A DNA stretch of 64,000 bases from contig CP128386.1 in the NCBI GenBank assembly GCA_030345135.1, positions 5,595,327 through 5,659,326 of the forward strand, read 5' to 3'. Made by a program: the position numbers and the translations under genes. Origin of the DNA: Chitinophagaceae bacterium DXS (GTDB taxonomy: Bacteria > Bacteroidota > Bacteroidia > Chitinophagales > Chitinophagaceae). Below are positions 45,811-54,877 of this stretch, piece after piece. Every line of letters starts with the position of its first letter. Within the stretch, counting starts at the first letter, position 1. The notes beneath the pieces were generated by a model. That model saw only the letters and a program-made list of their open reading frames with translations. It did not search any database and was not told where the DNA came from.

Positions 45811-46395
45811 TTACTTAGCTGTTGCTGCTTTTTTCGAGCCCTTAGGCGCAAACATAACCAGCATTCTCTTGCCTTCCATTTTAGGTAATCCTTCCAACAC
45901 ACCTACGTCAGCCAGGCGCTCAGCAAATTTCAATAATAAAAGCTGGCCCCTGTCCTGGAACATGATCGCACGTCCTTTAAACTGAACATATGCTTTCACT
46001 TTGTTGCCGTCTTTCAAAAACTTCTCAGCGTGCTTGGCTTTGAAATCAAAGTCATGATCATCAGTGCCCGGCGTAAAGCGGATCTCTTTAACCTCGCTTT
46101 GCTTGGCATTGGCTTTCATTTCTTTTTCCTTACGTTTTTTCTCGTATAGGAATTTTTTATAATCGATCACTTTACAAACCGGAGGATCTGCATTTGGAGA
46201 AATTTCCACCAGATCCATCTCCTGGTCCTGTGCTATACGTAATGCTTCCTGTGTAGGATAAATACCAACTGTTACATTCTCCCCTACCAATCGCACCTGC
46301 GGTACACGTATTTTCTCATTTATGCGATGTTCTGGTTCGGGTTGTCTGTTAAACCTGGGGTTAAAACGCCCACCTGTTCTGTTTGGTAATGCCAT
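45811..46395 (-). CDS. infC: Translation initiation factor IF-3
   Basis: A 194-residue IF-3. Standard N-domain (RINEKIRVPQVRLVGENVTV), linker and C-domain (VKEIRFTPGTDDHDFDFKAK, GNKVKAYVQFKGRAIMFQDRG) are present. It begins with a regular ATG, unlike the rare start codon of enterobacterial infC. It follows thrS by 57 bases, as in most bacteria, but rpmI and rplT do not follow it here. A short lysine-rich tail (KGSKKAATAK) extends the protein. Confidence 0.96.
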   Translation of the reverse strand: MALPNRTGGRFNPRFNRQPEPEHRINEKIRVPQVRLVGENVTVGIYPTQEALRIAQDQEMDLVEISPNADPPVCKVIDYKKFLYEKKRKEKEMKANAKQSEVKEIRFTPGTDDHDFDFKAKHAEKFLKDGNKVKAYVQFKGRAIMFQDRGQLLLLKFAERLADVGVLEGLPKMEGKRMLVMFAPKGSKKAATAK

Positions 46396-46452
46396 TAATT
46401 GTTTTTTGGTTAATTGATTTTTTATTTAGGCTTATAAAGATAAAAAAATGTT

Positions 46453-48387
46453 TTATTCAGCCTTCCTGTTTGTTATTTCGTCTGTTAAATTATTTATGAA
46501 CTCATCCACCAGCTGGGTTCCGGCATCGCCCTTACCTTGTCTGCGGATAGAAACCTTCCCTTCGTTTACCTCCTTCTCGCCTATCACCAACATATAAGGA
46601 ACCTTGCTCAGTTCTGCTTCGCGGATCTTCTTCCCGATCTTTTCATTGCGCTCGTCTATTTCCACTCTCACCTTTGCTTTACGAAGTTTCTGTGCTACTT
46701 CAGTGGCATAAGGTGCAAATTTATCACTTATTGGCAGAATTTTTACCTGTAAAGGAGCCAACCATGCAGGGAATTTACCAGCATAGTGTTCCAACAAGAA
46801 ACCAATAAAGCGTTCGTGTGTTCCTAAAGGAGCTCTGTGAATGATCAGAGGAACGTCAGACTGATTGTCTTTAGTAGTGTATTCGAGATTGAATCTGCGG
46901 CCCTGGGCGAAATCCACCTGGTTGGTTGCCAATGTAAATTCACGTCCGATAGCACTCCAGATCTGTACGTCGATCTTCGGACCATAGAAAGCACCTTCAC
47001 CTGAAACTTCTACGAACGGCGTACCTGTTTCTTTCAGCACGCTTCTCACCATTTCTTCTGTCTCTATCCAAAGCTCAGGCTCGTTGATGTATTTCTGACC
47101 TAATTTTTCGGGATCGTGCAAAGACAAACGCATCACATATTTGTCAATACCGAAGATCTTGAAATATTTCAGATACATATCATTCACAGCCTTAAACTCC
47201 TGTGCAAATTGTTCTTTGCTGCAATAGATGTGGGCATCGTTCATGTGCAGACAACGCACACGCATTAAGCCGAATAACTCACCGCTCTGCTCGTAACGGT
47301 AGCAGGTACCATATTCAGCCAAACGCAGCGGAAGATCTTTATAGCTCTTCGGCTCTGCGGAGAAGATTTTATGGTGGTGCGGGCAGTTCATTGCTTTCAG
47401 GTAATATTTTGTTCCGTCCAACTCCATTGGCGGATACATACTATCCTGGTAATAAGGCAGGTGACCACTGGTTAAATACAGGTTCTCTTTTGCGATATGA
47501 GGTGTTACAACACGCTTGTAGCCAGCATCTTCCTCAGTTTCCTTGGCCAGTTTTTCCAACTCTTCAATAATGATAGTACCGTTAGGCATCCACAAAGGCA
47601 AACCCGGACCGATATCATCATCCATAGTGAAAATTCCTAATTCCTTACCCAATTTGCGGTGATCCCTTTTCTTCGCTTCCTCCAGCATGGTGAGGTATTC
47701 GTCCAGCTCTTTCTGGTTAGGGAAAGTAACACCGTATATACGGGTCAGTTGTTTATTCTTTTCATCACCTTTCCAGTAGGCACCAGCAATATTGGTCAGT
47801 TTGATGGCCTTGATAAAGCCAGTGTTCGGAATATGTGGTCCACGGCACAGATCGGTAAAATTGCCCTGTGTATAGAAAGTGATCTTACCGTCTTCAAGAT
47901 TCTGTAATAAATCAAGTTTATACTCGTCGCCTTTTTCTGCAAAGTATGATACAGCTTCAGATTTCGGGATTTCCTTACGAATGTAAATGTTGCCCTGCTT
48001 AGCCAGTTCATTCATCTTCTTTTCCAGCGCAACCAGATCTTCTTCAGAGATCTTTCTGTCGCCCAGGTCCATATCGTAATAAAAACCCTTGTCAATAGCC
48101 GGTCCAACCCAGAATTTCACTCCGGGGAAAATGCTCTCAACCGCCTCAGCCATCAGGTGAGCAGAAGAGTGCCAGAAAGTGCTTTTTCCATCCGTATCAT
48201 CCCACGTCAACAGTTTCAGGTTAGCATCCGTCGTTATAGGACGGGTAGCGTCCCACACTTCGTTGTTAACACTGGCGGCCAATACCTTCCTGGCAAGGCC
48301 CTCACTTATTGATTTGGCGATGTCTAACGCAGTAACGCCCGGTTCATATTGCCTTACTGCTCCGTCTGGAAATGTAATGTTAATCAT
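46453..48387 (-). CDS. thrS: Threonyl-tRNA synthetase
   Basis: A 644-residue class II synthetase with TGS domain (1-60), editing domain (HSSAHLMAEAVESIFP; the HxxxH zinc-like motif), catalytic core (MNCPHHHKIF, RYEQSGELFGLMRVR, FYGPKIDVQI, HRAPLGTHERFIGFLLEHY) and anticodon-binding domain (about 540-640). Length and motif order are normal. A -7 promoter box lies about 32 bases upstream. infC is the next gene in the same direction. Confidence 0.97.
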   Translation of the reverse strand: MINITFPDGAVRQYEPGVTALDIAKSISEGLARKVLAASVNNEVWDATRPITTDANLKLLTWDDTDGKSTFWHSSAHLMAEAVESIFPGVKFWVGPAIDKGFYYDMDLGDRKISEEDLVALEKKMNELAKQGNIYIRKEIPKSEAVSYFAEKGDEYKLDLLQNLEDGKITFYTQGNFTDLCRGPHIPNTGFIKAIKLTNIAGAYWKGDEKNKQLTRIYGVTFPNQKELDEYLTMLEEAKKRDHRKLGKELGIFTMDDDIGPGLPLWMPNGTIIIEELEKLAKETEEDAGYKRVVTPHIAKENLYLTSGHLPYYQDSMYPPMELDGTKYYLKAMNCPHHHKIFSAEPKSYKDLPLRLAEYGTCYRYEQSGELFGLMRVRCLHMNDAHIYCSKEQFAQEFKAVNDMYLKYFKIFGIDKYVMRLSLHDPEKLGQKYINEPELWIETEEMVRSVLKETGTPFVEVSGEGAFYGPKIDVQIWSAIGREFTLATNQVDFAQGRRFNLEYTTKDNQSDVPLIIHRAPLGTHERFIGFLLEHYAGKFPAWLAPLQVKILPISDKFAPYATEVAQKLRKAKVRVEIDERNEKIGKKIREAELSKVPYMLVIGEKEVNEGKVSIRRQGKGDAGTQLVDEFINNLTDEITNRKAE

Positions 48388-48418
48388 AAAATCTTTCCCT
48401 GGCTTTCTATTTGGGTTG

Positions 48419-48426
48419 CAAAAGTA
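48419..48426 (-). promoter_or_regulatory. -7 box of thrS (TACTTTTG)
   Basis: The minus strand reads TACTTTTG, matching TAnnTTTG, 31 bases from the thrS ATG. No clear -33 box is visible, because repeat words start here. Confidence 0.45.
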
Positions 48427-48872
48427 ACGAAAAGCTGTCAGCTTTCAGCGATGAGCTACCAGCTTTCAGCAATTAGCTTAGAGCAGACACAAGTTGCAGG
48501 GTTTCAAGCCTTAGTTTTAAGGTTTAAGGCATGAGGTGAGCGGTTTTAACGAACATTTTATGAAATTTCCGGGTTGCAAATTCAGGCCGGTCGCTAACGG
48601 CGATTTTTTTAAAAAATAAGCCTGCGGCGCCTCAAAGCGGCTAATTTAAACCATATAAGACATATAAGGACATATAAGGTTTTGTAATCAGTTTGCATTC
48701 ATCGCGTTTATTGCGATGGTTCAATGAAGCAGCCCTCTTACTATCTTACTCTCTTACTCTCTTACTATCTTTCTTACGGTCTTACATGTCTTACGGTCTT
48801 ACGATCTTACGGTCCTCCGGTCTTCCAAAAACCTTAACGTTTTTTCTATTTCCAAAAAGAATTTACAAGAAC
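48427..48872. repeat. Word-like repeats upstream of thrS
   Basis: The gap contains AGCTTTCAGCAATTAGC (about 48465-48480), ATATAAGGACATATAAGG (about 48658-48678) and a CTTACTCTCTTACTCTC / CTTACGGTCTTACG tract (about 48735-48825). Four different word families lie within 450 bases and no gene is supported. Confidence 0.7.
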
Positions 48873-48880
48873 TACTTTTG
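48873..48880 (+). promoter_or_regulatory. -7 box (TACTTTTG), leaderless type
   Basis: TACTTTTG ends four bases before the ATG at 48885, which would place the transcription start at or near the start codon. Confidence 0.45.
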
Positions 48881-48884
48881 TAAC

Positions 48885-49961
48885 ATGATGAAGCTGCTGA
48901 TTTCGTTTGCCCTAATTATTTTGACGGGATTCTCTGTTACGGCTCAGGATATAACCGGTATTTGGCGCGGATATTTTATGTCGGGAACGGGTTTCTACAG
49001 GCAGCGATATAAATATGAAATTCAAATTGAACAGCTACCAAATAGTGCGCTGAACGGCGTTACATACTCCTACCGTACAACCGTTTTTTACGGCAAAGCT
49101 GCCATGCGCGGCATTTACATGAGCAAGGCACAGAACGTGATCTTACAGGAGACAAAAATGCTGGATGTCAAGATTGCGGATCAGTCTATCCCCTGCATTA
49201 TGACCTGTTATCTCGATTATTCAAAAAATGGTGACCAGGAAGTTTTGGAAGGCAATTTCACCAGCGTAAATGTGAACAATAAAGCGGATTGTGGCGCTGG
49301 GACCGTTTATCTTGAAAAAGTCCCTGAATCTGATTTTCAGAAAGAGGATTTTCTTGTAAAAAGAGAAAAAAGCAAACAGCCGCCAAAAGCTAAACTACAG
49401 TCAAAACCTGCGGCTCCAAAAACAACTCCGCAAGCTCCGCCTGTTGTAAGGAGCAAACCTAAAACTCAGCCAAAACCGGAGACGACAATACCGCCGGCCA
49501 CGCGCAAAACAGATTCAACTGATGTTGTAGTAAAAACGCCTCCATCCGAGGTTCCTAAGAACATACCGCAGCCAAAGCAGCTACCAATACCTGATGTAAT
49601 AAAGGAGCGTGAAAATGCGCTGGTAAAAACCATTACCACAACATCTCCCGACATAAAGATTCAGTTATATGACAATGGTGAAATTGATGACGACACCATA
49701 ACAGTTTATCATAACAATGAAATTATCGCATTTAAGAAGCGTTTGTCATATGAACCGATTACATTGAATATAAAAGCGTCCTTAGATGACTCAATGCATG
49801 AGTTTATTATGGTTGCAGATAACCTTGGAAGAATTCCACCGAATACGGCTTTAATGGTAATAACCACCGGCGGAAAAAGATATGAACTGTTCATAACTTC
49901 TACTGAACAGAAAAACGCGAAAGTGATTATTAAGTATAAGATTGAGGGAAAGGATATTTAA
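48885..49961 (+). CDS. Secreted hypothetical protein with Pro/Lys-rich linker
   Basis: A 358-residue protein. The ATG at 48885 begins a signal peptide (ending FSVTAQ); a longer frame would run through repeat DNA. Residues about 22-140 form a beta domain (DITGIWRGYFMSGTGFYRQR). About 165-240 is a Pro/Lys/Thr-rich linker, and the C-terminal part (TTSPDIKIQLYDNGEIDDDT, ISY) looks like a beta-sandwich. It is probably periplasmic or surface-attached. The function is unknown. Confidence 0.7.
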   Translation: MMKLLISFALIILTGFSVTAQDITGIWRGYFMSGTGFYRQRYKYEIQIEQLPNSALNGVTYSYRTTVFYGKAAMRGIYMSKAQNVILQETKMLDVKIADQSIPCIMTCYLDYSKNGDQEVLEGNFTSVNVNNKADCGAGTVYLEKVPESDFQKEDFLVKREKSKQPPKAKLQSKPAAPKTTPQAPPVVRSKPKTQPKPETTIPPATRKTDSTDVVVKTPPSEVPKNIPQPKQLPIPDVIKERENALVKTITTTSPDIKIQLYDNGEIDDDTITVYHNNEIIAFKKRLSYEPITLNIKASLDDSMHEFIMVADNLGRIPPNTALMVITTGGKRYELFITSTEQKNAKVIIKYKIEGKDI

Positions 49962-50510
49962 GCTTAGAGCTTAGGACTAATTGACAATGATTGAGGCGGA
50001 AGTAATTTAACCACAGATGCCACTGAGTTGTTTTCACAGATAGCCACAGACGATATCCCATAATGGTCTATATTTTAAAAAGCCCCTTTAACTCTGTGAA
50101 AAAAACTCCTTTAACTCTGTGGTTTAGATCATTTAAAAAAATTCTGTGTTTCAGCGTCTCTGTGGACCTCCGTGTCTTCTCTTGCCTTTCACTCTGTGTA
50201 ACCATAATTTATCAATGACAGACAGAGGCCTAAAGATCAGTTAGAAATACAATAGCCACTGAAGCACTGAAAAATGAGATTGGTTTAGTTTCAGTGCTTC
50301 TGTGCCTCCTATGTTTGCCATATACAAAAAACAGGATTTTCAAAGTTGTTTAATATACCAATAGATTTGATACCCAAAAGTGAAAAAGGGTGAGAGTAAA
50401 TTGTGCCTAAGTAGCTAAAGCATACTGTCACTGAGATATTACCTCACTCTTTTTTACCCTTTAGAGTTTGACGCTAATAGCAAGTTAAACATAATGGTAA
50501 AGACTGAGGC
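49962..50510. repeat. CTCTGTG word tract
   Basis: CCACAGATGCCACTGAG, TTTAACTCTGTGAAAAAAA, CTCTGTGGTTTAG and GTGTCTTCTC form a run of imperfect repeats to about 50230. The remainder holds no recognised feature. Confidence 0.6.
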
Positions 50511-50830
50511 CGCATCGTCACCTTCAATGATAGGAGAGGTCTCCCGAACAGGATGTTGTTAAATTTTGTACTGAATTATAAAACTCAGGTTTGTTTAATG
50601 TTGGGAGAAGTCTCCTATCGTCGACATGAAGATAAGTGCTCATCAGCAAAAGAAATTTGAAGCAGCACTAGTTGTAAGCAATATATATAGATAGACACTG
50701 CATCCGAATCGTCACCTCGACGATAGGAGAGGTCTCCCGAACAGGATGTTGTTAAATTTTGTAATGAATTATAAAACTCAGGCTTGTTTAATGTTGGGAG
50801 GTGTCTCCTATCGTCGACATGACGATGACT
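50511..50830. repeat. Two tandem 194-bp units of the GGAGAGGTCTCCC family
   Basis: CGCATCGTCACC (50511) and CGAATCGTCACC (50705) begin two copies, each with GATAGGAGAGGTCTCCC, GATGTTGTTAAATTTTG, TAAAACTCAG and GTGTCTCCTATCGTCGAC. The core palindromes match those inside MITE family A at 15.0 and 21.3 kb. Confidence 0.75.
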
Positions 50831-50872
50831 GTGCATCAGCAAAACAAAACTGCAAGGGTAAAAAACTCAAAT

Positions 50873-50900
50873 AAAAAACCCGGAAGAAAATCCTCCGGGC
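50873..50900 (-). terminator. Terminator of the TPR gene
   Basis: On the minus strand, GCCCGGAGGATTTTCTTCCGG, then a T-run, makes a stable hairpin about 20 bases past the stop. Confidence 0.7.
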
Positions 50901-50922
50901 TGTTTAAAATCATTTGATCTTT

Positions 50923-51432
50923 TTATCCCGCACCTTCCATCTCTTTCGCAATCTCCATCTTCGTCTTTGTCCTGTCAATATCTGCCTGGTAGTCTTTAAC
51001 CTTGTCGTTGTTCATGCAGAATAAAATTGCCTGCTGGTAATTTTTTATAGCAGCCGCGTAATTGCCTTTTATTTCATTCATCAAACCAAAACGGTAATGT
51101 ACCCAGCTTTTTTCGATCGTTATTACATTAAGACATTTATCCAGGTGCCTTTGCAACTCATCAAAACGCTCCAGGTCTACATAAATGCTTGCCATGTGAA
51201 AATAAGGGTGTGGGTAAAGCGGGTTCGCCCTCATGGCGGCCTTAAAATGCATTTCAGCCTTTTCATAATTATCAAACTGCGTTTTATAAATCCAGCCTAT
51301 GGAATTATGTGCGGGCGCAAAATCAGGCTCATCATACAAAATCGATTCATACTTCTGAAATGCCTCGTGATAGTTATTGTTACGAATATCTGCCTCTGCC
51401 TCCAGGTACAATTGTTCAAAGCTTGTTGTCAT
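50923..51432 (-). CDS. TPR-repeat protein
   Basis: A 169-residue protein made of about four tetratricopeptide repeats (YEKAEMHFKAAMRANPLYPH, GNYAAAIKNYQQAILFCMNN). Such scaffolds mediate protein interactions. There is no signal peptide and no obvious partner gene. It is flanked by repeat tracts and a good terminator. Confidence 0.88.
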   Translation of the reverse strand: MTTSFEQLYLEAEADIRNNNYHEAFQKYESILYDEPDFAPAHNSIGWIYKTQFDNYEKAEMHFKAAMRANPLYPHPYFHMASIYVDLERFDELQRHLDKCLNVITIEKSWVHYRFGLMNEIKGNYAAAIKNYQQAILFCMNNDKVKDYQADIDRTKTKMEIAKEMEGAG

Positions 51433-51529
51433 AGATTTCGTTTTAGTGTTAGGATTATTGTTTCTCTGCGGTCTCTAATATAGCCTATTCAACAACAACG
51501 AAGGTAAGTTTTGCTTTGTTAATATGTAG

Positions 51530-52090
51530 CTATCAGCTGTCAGCAATCGCCTTTCAGCTTCTATTGCCTGGTTCGCAGGTCTTTTTTTGCAGTCTCAATG
51601 GTAAAAATAATGAGGCAGTTTTTGTTAAATGCTTAAATAGCTATTAGCTGTCAGCAATCAGCTTTCAGCTTCTATTGCTTAGTTTGTAAGTCTTTTTTTG
51701 CGGTCTCAATGGTAAAAATAATGAAGCACTTTTCGTTAAAATGCTTCACTAGCTGGGCTGTCAGCAATCAGCTTTCAGCTTGATTAACCGGTCTGTTAAA
51801 TGAATCACTGATGAACATTTCACTATTCATCATTGACTATTCACCCAAAATCACCTATAGCAGAAAGCCCTGCTCCGTTATGGAACAAGGCTTTTTGTAG
51901 CTATAAGCTGTCAGCAATCAGCTTTCAGCTTGATTGACCGGTCTATTTAATGAATCACTGATGAACAATTTCACTATTCATCATTGACTATTCACCCAAA
52001 ATCACCTACAGCAGAAAGCCCTGCTCCCTTATGGAACAAGGCCTTCTGATTGCTATGAGCTGTCAGCAATCAGCCTTCAGCTCTTATTAT
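51530..52090. repeat. AGCTGTCAGCAATCAGC tandem-duplicated tract
   Basis: Two duplicated blocks are visible. CTTTTTTTGCAGTCTCAATGG (about 51577) and CTTTTTTTGCGGTCTCAATGG are about 120 bases apart. CAGAAAGCCCTGCTCC, with ATGGAACAAGGC, occurs at 51861 and 52012 (period 151), each copy a hairpin. All blocks join at AGCTGTCAGCAATCAGCTTTCAGC-type words. Confidence 0.75.
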
Positions 52091-52185
52091 TTGATCTTAC
52101 TAACTTTTCATTAACCTTTTGGAGTGACAGAGACGAAACGAAGCTCGCATCAACGTACTTCGTACTTCATACCTCGTACTTGTCA

Positions 52186-53160
52186 CTACCATCCCAGGAT
52201 ATACGCAAATATCAACGGAGCTACTATTGTAGCATCGCTTTCAACGATAAACTTAGGTGTATGAATGTCCAGTTTACCCCAGGTGATCTTTTCGTTAGGA
52301 ACTGCACCTGAATAAGAGCCGTAAGAAGTTGTTGAATCGGAGATCTGGCAGAAATAGCTCCAGAATGGAACATCATGCCATTCAAGATCCTGGTACATCA
52401 TCGGCACAACACAGATTGGGAAGTCGCCGGCAATACCGCCACCGATCTGGAAGAAACCAATGCCTTTACCACCGCTGTTGGCACGGTACCAATCGCTCAA
52501 TGTAACCATGTACTCAATACCGCTCTTCATGGTAGAAGCTTTCAGCTCACCTTTAATTACATAAGAAGCGAAGATGTTGCCCATAGTACTGTCTTCCCAA
52601 CCAGGAACAACGATTGGAATATTCTTTTCAGCTGCAGCAAGCATCCAGCTATTTTTTGGATCAATCTCGTAGTATTGTTCCAAAACGCCGCTCAACAGCA
52701 TTTTGTACATAAACTCGTGTGGAAAATAACGTTCGCCTTTTTCATCAGCATCTTTCCAGATCCTATGAATATGCTGTTGCAATCTTCTGAATGCTTCTTC
52801 TTCAGGAATACAGGTGTCTGTTACACGGTTATAGTGATTTTCCAACAGATCCCATTCTTCCTGCGGACTAAGATCGCGGTAGTTAGGGATGCGTTTGTAA
52901 TGTGAATGCGCAACAAGATTCATGATATCTTCTTCAAGGTTGGCACCGGTGCAGCTAATAATATCCACTTTGCCCTGGCGTATCATTTCAGCGAAAGAAA
53001 CACCCAGCTCGGCAGTACTCATCGCGCCAGCCAGTGTAACCATCATTTTACCACCTTCCAGCATATGCTGTTCATAACCTTTTGCAGCATCAACCAAAGC
53101 GGCAGCATTAAAATGCCTGTAATGATGCGTAATAAACTGTGAAATAGGACCTTTACTCAT
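52186..53160 (-). CDS. Deoxyhypusine synthase-family protein
   Basis: A 324-residue NAD-dependent enzyme of the deoxyhypusine synthase family. The start at 53160 (MSKGPISQF) is chosen because the longer frame runs across the -7 box. Motifs include GAMSTAELG, CTGANLEEDI, FQIGGGIAGDFP and NEKITWGKL, the last carrying the catalytic lysine (K296) that takes the aminobutyl group from spermidine. Bacteria lack eIF5A, so the product is probably a modified polyamine such as homospermidine, but this cannot be proved here. Confidence 0.88.
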   Translation of the reverse strand: MSKGPISQFITHHYRHFNAAALVDAAKGYEQHMLEGGKMMVTLAGAMSTAELGVSFAEMIRQGKVDIISCTGANLEEDIMNLVAHSHYKRIPNYRDLSPQEEWDLLENHYNRVTDTCIPEEEAFRRLQQHIHRIWKDADEKGERYFPHEFMYKMLLSGVLEQYYEIDPKNSWMLAAAEKNIPIVVPGWEDSTMGNIFASYVIKGELKASTMKSGIEYMVTLSDWYRANSGGKGIGFFQIGGGIAGDFPICVVPMMYQDLEWHDVPFWSYFCQISDSTTSYGSYSGAVPNEKITWGKLDIHTPKFIVESDATIVAPLIFAYILGW

Positions 53161-53178
53161 TACTTGAAATTTGAGGCA

Positions 53179-53186
53179 CAAAAGTA
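53179..53186 (-). promoter_or_regulatory. -7 box (TACTTTTG)
   Basis: The minus strand reads TACTTTTG about 18 bases upstream of the ATG at 53160, supporting that start. Confidence 0.45.
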
Positions 53187-53325
53187 GTGATTTTGAGAAA
53201 GCCCGACATTTCATTGTGAAACCAGCATTAAAAGACTGCATTTTTAACTGGATGCCCATGATAACAAGGCCAAAGCGGAAGGTTAAGGTGCTTGCTTTTT
53301 CTTACCTTCAATTTAAATAAGATAT

Positions 53326-54729
53326 ATGAGACGATTTATTTTAATGCTGGTGATACTCAGCCCCTTACTTTCCATGTGTCAGCAAAACATGGATGGAAAT
53401 TGGCTGGGGAGCCTGGAAGTGGGTATAAAATTGAGAGTGGTTTTTCATATTAAGAAAGATAACAATAAATTCATTACTACATTGGATAGCCCGGATCAGG
53501 GCGCGGAGAGTATCCCGTGTGGTGAAACATTTGTATCATCCGATTCATTGACAATTGATATCCCGGTTATTAAAGGGAAATACTCCGGACGCATTATCAG
53601 TGATTCGGTGGTTGTGGGTTCTTTTTTTCAAAACGGACAAACACTTCCGCTTAAACTCATTAAAACAAACAAGGTAATATCCTCGTTAAAGCCGCAAACG
53701 CCGGTGCCACCCTTCAGCTATAAAAGTAACAGTGTGGAATATTCAAATGAAACAAAGTCTGTAAAATTCGGGGGAACTTTTACTTATCCCTCTGCAGGTG
53801 GTCCGTTTACAACAGTATTATTAATCACAGGAAGCGGACAACAGGACAGGGATGAAACGGTTTTTAATCACAAACCCTTTGCTGTTATAGCAGATTATCT
53901 TACTAAAAAAGGATACGCTGTTTTAAGAGTTGATGATAGAGGTGTCGGGCAAACCATTGGCGATTTAAAATATGCAACCACCGCAAGTTTCGCGCAGGAT
54001 GTACAGGCAGGAATAGCGTATTTAAAAACAAGAAAGGATGTCAACCCTGCGAAGATTGGCTTGATCGGCCACAGCGAAGGCGGACTGATTGCAGATATGG
54101 TGGCGGCAGACAACAAAGACATTGCGTTTATTGTTACACTGGCGGGACCCGGTATTAAAGGGAGTGAGATATTGATTGAGCAAATTCAGGCAGGCCTGGA
54201 AAAAGATAGCGTAAGTGCGAAAGCGATTAATGCGCAGTCAGAAGTTTATCGAATGTTGTTTAGCACCATGGCAGTAGAAAAAGACACTTCCAAAATATTC
54301 TATGAAGTATGGCGGAATTTTCAGACATGGAAAAGCAAGCAGGATGCGGCGACTTTAAAGGAATTGAACATTACTTCAGACAACGATTCACAGGGTAATC
54401 TTCGCGCAATGATCAGGGACTTTTCCAATCCATGGATCCGCTATTTTATTAAAACCGATCCTGTTTCTTATATTGAGAAGTTAACTTGCAAGGTGTTAGC
54501 CTTAAATGGTGAGAAGGACATACAGGTGCTGGCAAAATCCAATCTTCCAGCCATAAAAGCGGCCCTTGCCAAAAGCCAATCACCTTCTTACGAAGTAAAG
54601 GAACTGCCGGGCCTGAATCACTTATTTCAGCATTGCAGCAAATGCGATATAGCTGAATATGTTGATCTTGATGAAACGTTTTCGCCAGAGGCATTGGATA
54701 TAATCGGAAAATGGATGGACGGATTGTAA
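53326..54729 (+). CDS. Secreted alpha/beta hydrolase
   Basis: A 467-residue exported hydrolase (signal peptide ending SMCQQN). An N-terminal beta domain (about 20-120) precedes the hydrolase domain (about 150-467) with TGSGQQDRDE, the nucleophile elbow GHSEGG (S250) and catalytic-triad regions near NGEKDIQV and GLNHLFQH. The order and length fit the serine aminopeptidase/esterase group in which the Bacteroidota members degrade peptides or esters in the periplasm. The substrate is unknown. Confidence 0.88.
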   Translation: MRRFILMLVILSPLLSMCQQNMDGNWLGSLEVGIKLRVVFHIKKDNNKFITTLDSPDQGAESIPCGETFVSSDSLTIDIPVIKGKYSGRIISDSVVVGSFFQNGQTLPLKLIKTNKVISSLKPQTPVPPFSYKSNSVEYSNETKSVKFGGTFTYPSAGGPFTTVLLITGSGQQDRDETVFNHKPFAVIADYLTKKGYAVLRVDDRGVGQTIGDLKYATTASFAQDVQAGIAYLKTRKDVNPAKIGLIGHSEGGLIADMVAADNKDIAFIVTLAGPGIKGSEILIEQIQAGLEKDSVSAKAINAQSEVYRMLFSTMAVEKDTSKIFYEVWRNFQTWKSKQDAATLKELNITSDNDSQGNLRAMIRDFSNPWIRYFIKTDPVSYIEKLTCKVLALNGEKDIQVLAKSNLPAIKAALAKSQSPSYEVKELPGLNHLFQHCSKCDIAEYVDLDETFSPEALDIIGKWMDGL

Positions 54730-54870
54730 AGCTTAAAGCTTAAAGTCCAAAGCCTAAAACCTGTGATCGGTTGCTATCCAAGCCCGTTGACTCTAAGTAA
54801 AGAATAGTGAAATTATGCTCTAATCTAAAGCTTTAAGCTTTAGGCTTTGAGCTTTAAGCTTTTCAAATTG
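54730..54870. repeat. AAGCTTAAAGC word repeats
   Basis: AAGCTTAAAGCTTAAAGTCC (from 54730) and CTTTAAGCTTTAGGCTTTG, GAGCTTTAAGC (54828-54862) mirror each other and could form a long hairpin in this 148-base gap. No gene is seen. Confidence 0.65.
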
Positions 54871-54877
54871 CTGACTC

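Noticed and set aside
47202-48011. + and - strand ORFs inside thrS
   Set aside because: They lie in other frames of an intact synthetase gene.
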